Shown here one piece after another: positions 5,741-6,330 of a DNA stretch of 6,330 bases. Position 1 is the stretch's first letter, and the number at the start of each line of letters is the position of its first letter. Source of the stretch: Desulfobacterales bacterium (lineage in GTDB: Bacteria; Desulfobacterota; Desulfobulbia; Desulfobulbales; Desulfocapsaceae); NCBI GenBank assembly GCA_013042695.1, contig JABDPQ010000017.1:1-6330 (forward strand), written 5' to 3'. The notes beneath the pieces are model-generated. The model was not told the origin of the DNA, did no database searches, and saw only the letters and a program-made list of their open reading frames with translations. Position numbers and translations under genes: made by a program.

Positions 5741-5777
5741 ATTGCACCTGTTCTCAAAACAATCTAGACGATCAGCT

Positions 5778-6330
5778 ATGACCTATTTGGATCTTTGGCC
5801 GGCACTGCTTACAGGAAAAGACGAGGTTTTCCACTTGGCACATGAAGGCAAAGTACGCAACATCACCCTGATCAACATTACCGTACTTGGGATACTGTTT
5901 GGCCTTTCAAATCTGTTTGTTGCCCTGCGAATCAGTCCGGATCTTCCCATGCAAGGCAAGTTTGCTCTGATCACCCCGACCCTTTTCTCGGTAATGGGAA
6001 TTGTCTATATGTTTGTGGCACTTGCTGGATTTTGCTTGATTTACTGGGCAGCTGCAAAAGCATTTGGCGGCCCTGGCGGGTTTGGGCTGGTTATGGATTT
6101 GATCGGGTTATCGGCTATTCCTTTCTGGTTGCTTGCTCCGCTGCTGAACTATTATAAGAATTTCAGGTCCTCGGAATCGATGTCACTCGTGATTTTACTG
6201 CCGATTGTCCTGGCATTTGCCTGGTCATTTAAACTGATTCGCCAGAGTATGATTGCAGGACAGGGTATCAGCGAAGGAAAGGCAACACTCGCGGTTGCCT
6301 GCATGTGGATTTTTAGTATCAGCTCAGTTT
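5778..6330 (+). CDS. Yip1-like polytopic membrane protein, 3' end outside the window
   Basis: An open frame of 184 codons from ATG 5778 continues past the right edge without a stop. The product begins MTYLDLWPALLTGKDEVF and contains about five hydrophobic segments (about 30-51, 66-92, 104-125, 136-154 and from 170). The stretch YWAAAKAFGGPGGFGLVMDL (90-109) followed by IPFWLLAPLL resembles the core of the Yip1 domain, where an aromatic helix, a GG-containing turn and a Pro-bearing helix occur together. Bacterial Yip1-domain proteins are inner-membrane proteins without a well-defined role. No strong Shine-Dalgarno sequence precedes the ATG, so the start is less certain than for its neighbours; a TTG at 5742 in the same frame lies at the base of the terminator and is unlikely. 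It follows the terminator, so it should have its own promoter, which I cannot identify. Confidence 0.78.
   Translation, partial: MTYLDLWPALLTGKDEVFHLAHEGKVRNITLINITVLGILFGLSNLFVALRISPDLPMQGKFALITPTLFSVMGIVYMFVALAGFCLIYWAAAKAFGGPGGFGLVMDLIGLSAIPFWLLAPLLNYYKNFRSSESMSLVILLPIVLAFAWSFKLIRQSMIAGQGISEGKATLAVACMWIFSISSV

Overview
The window reads as a piece of the chromosome of a Gram-negative, probably anaerobic bacterium. The combination of a corrinoid adenosyltransferase, an acyl-CoA racemase/CoA-transferase homologue, a GAF/HD-GYP signalling protein and a sodium:solute symporter with a small membrane partner fits Desulfobacterota-type organisms that metabolise short-chain or branched fatty acids. 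That placement is inference from gene content and general sequence character; nothing here proves the taxon. I see no phage, transposon, CRISPR, tRNA or rRNA signal.

Layout. The left half (46-3031) holds three minus-strand genes in the order cobO-type corrinoid adenosyltransferase, CaiB/BaiF family (alpha-methylacyl-CoA racemase-like) protein, GAF + HD-GYP protein. They are separated by gaps of about 70 bp without clear terminators and could be one transcript. A divergent intergenic region of about 700 bp (3032-3739) follows. It contains an AT-rich inverted repeat, a good sigma70-type promoter pointing right, a GAGCGCTC-centred palindrome just downstream of that promoter, and several very short open frames of uncertain status. 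The right half has a tightly coupled plus-strand pair: an 87-residue two-helix membrane protein (3740-4003) and a 548-residue SSS-family symporter (4018-5664). A strong rho-independent terminator (5695-5740) closes that unit. A further plus-strand gene for a Yip1-like polytopic membrane protein starts at 5778 and runs off the right edge.

How the parts may work together. Adenosylcobalamin is the cofactor of carbon-skeleton mutases such as methylmalonyl-CoA mutase. Alpha-methylacyl-CoA racemases handle 2-methyl-branched acyl-CoAs. SSS permeases with a small partner include carboxylate and pantothenate carriers. A common theme of carboxylate uptake and branched acyl-CoA/propionate metabolism is therefore reasonable, with the palindromic site as a candidate operator for a TetR-type acyl-CoA-responsive repressor. 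This is a hypothesis. The least explained part is the roughly 520-base leader between the promoter and the small symporter subunit.
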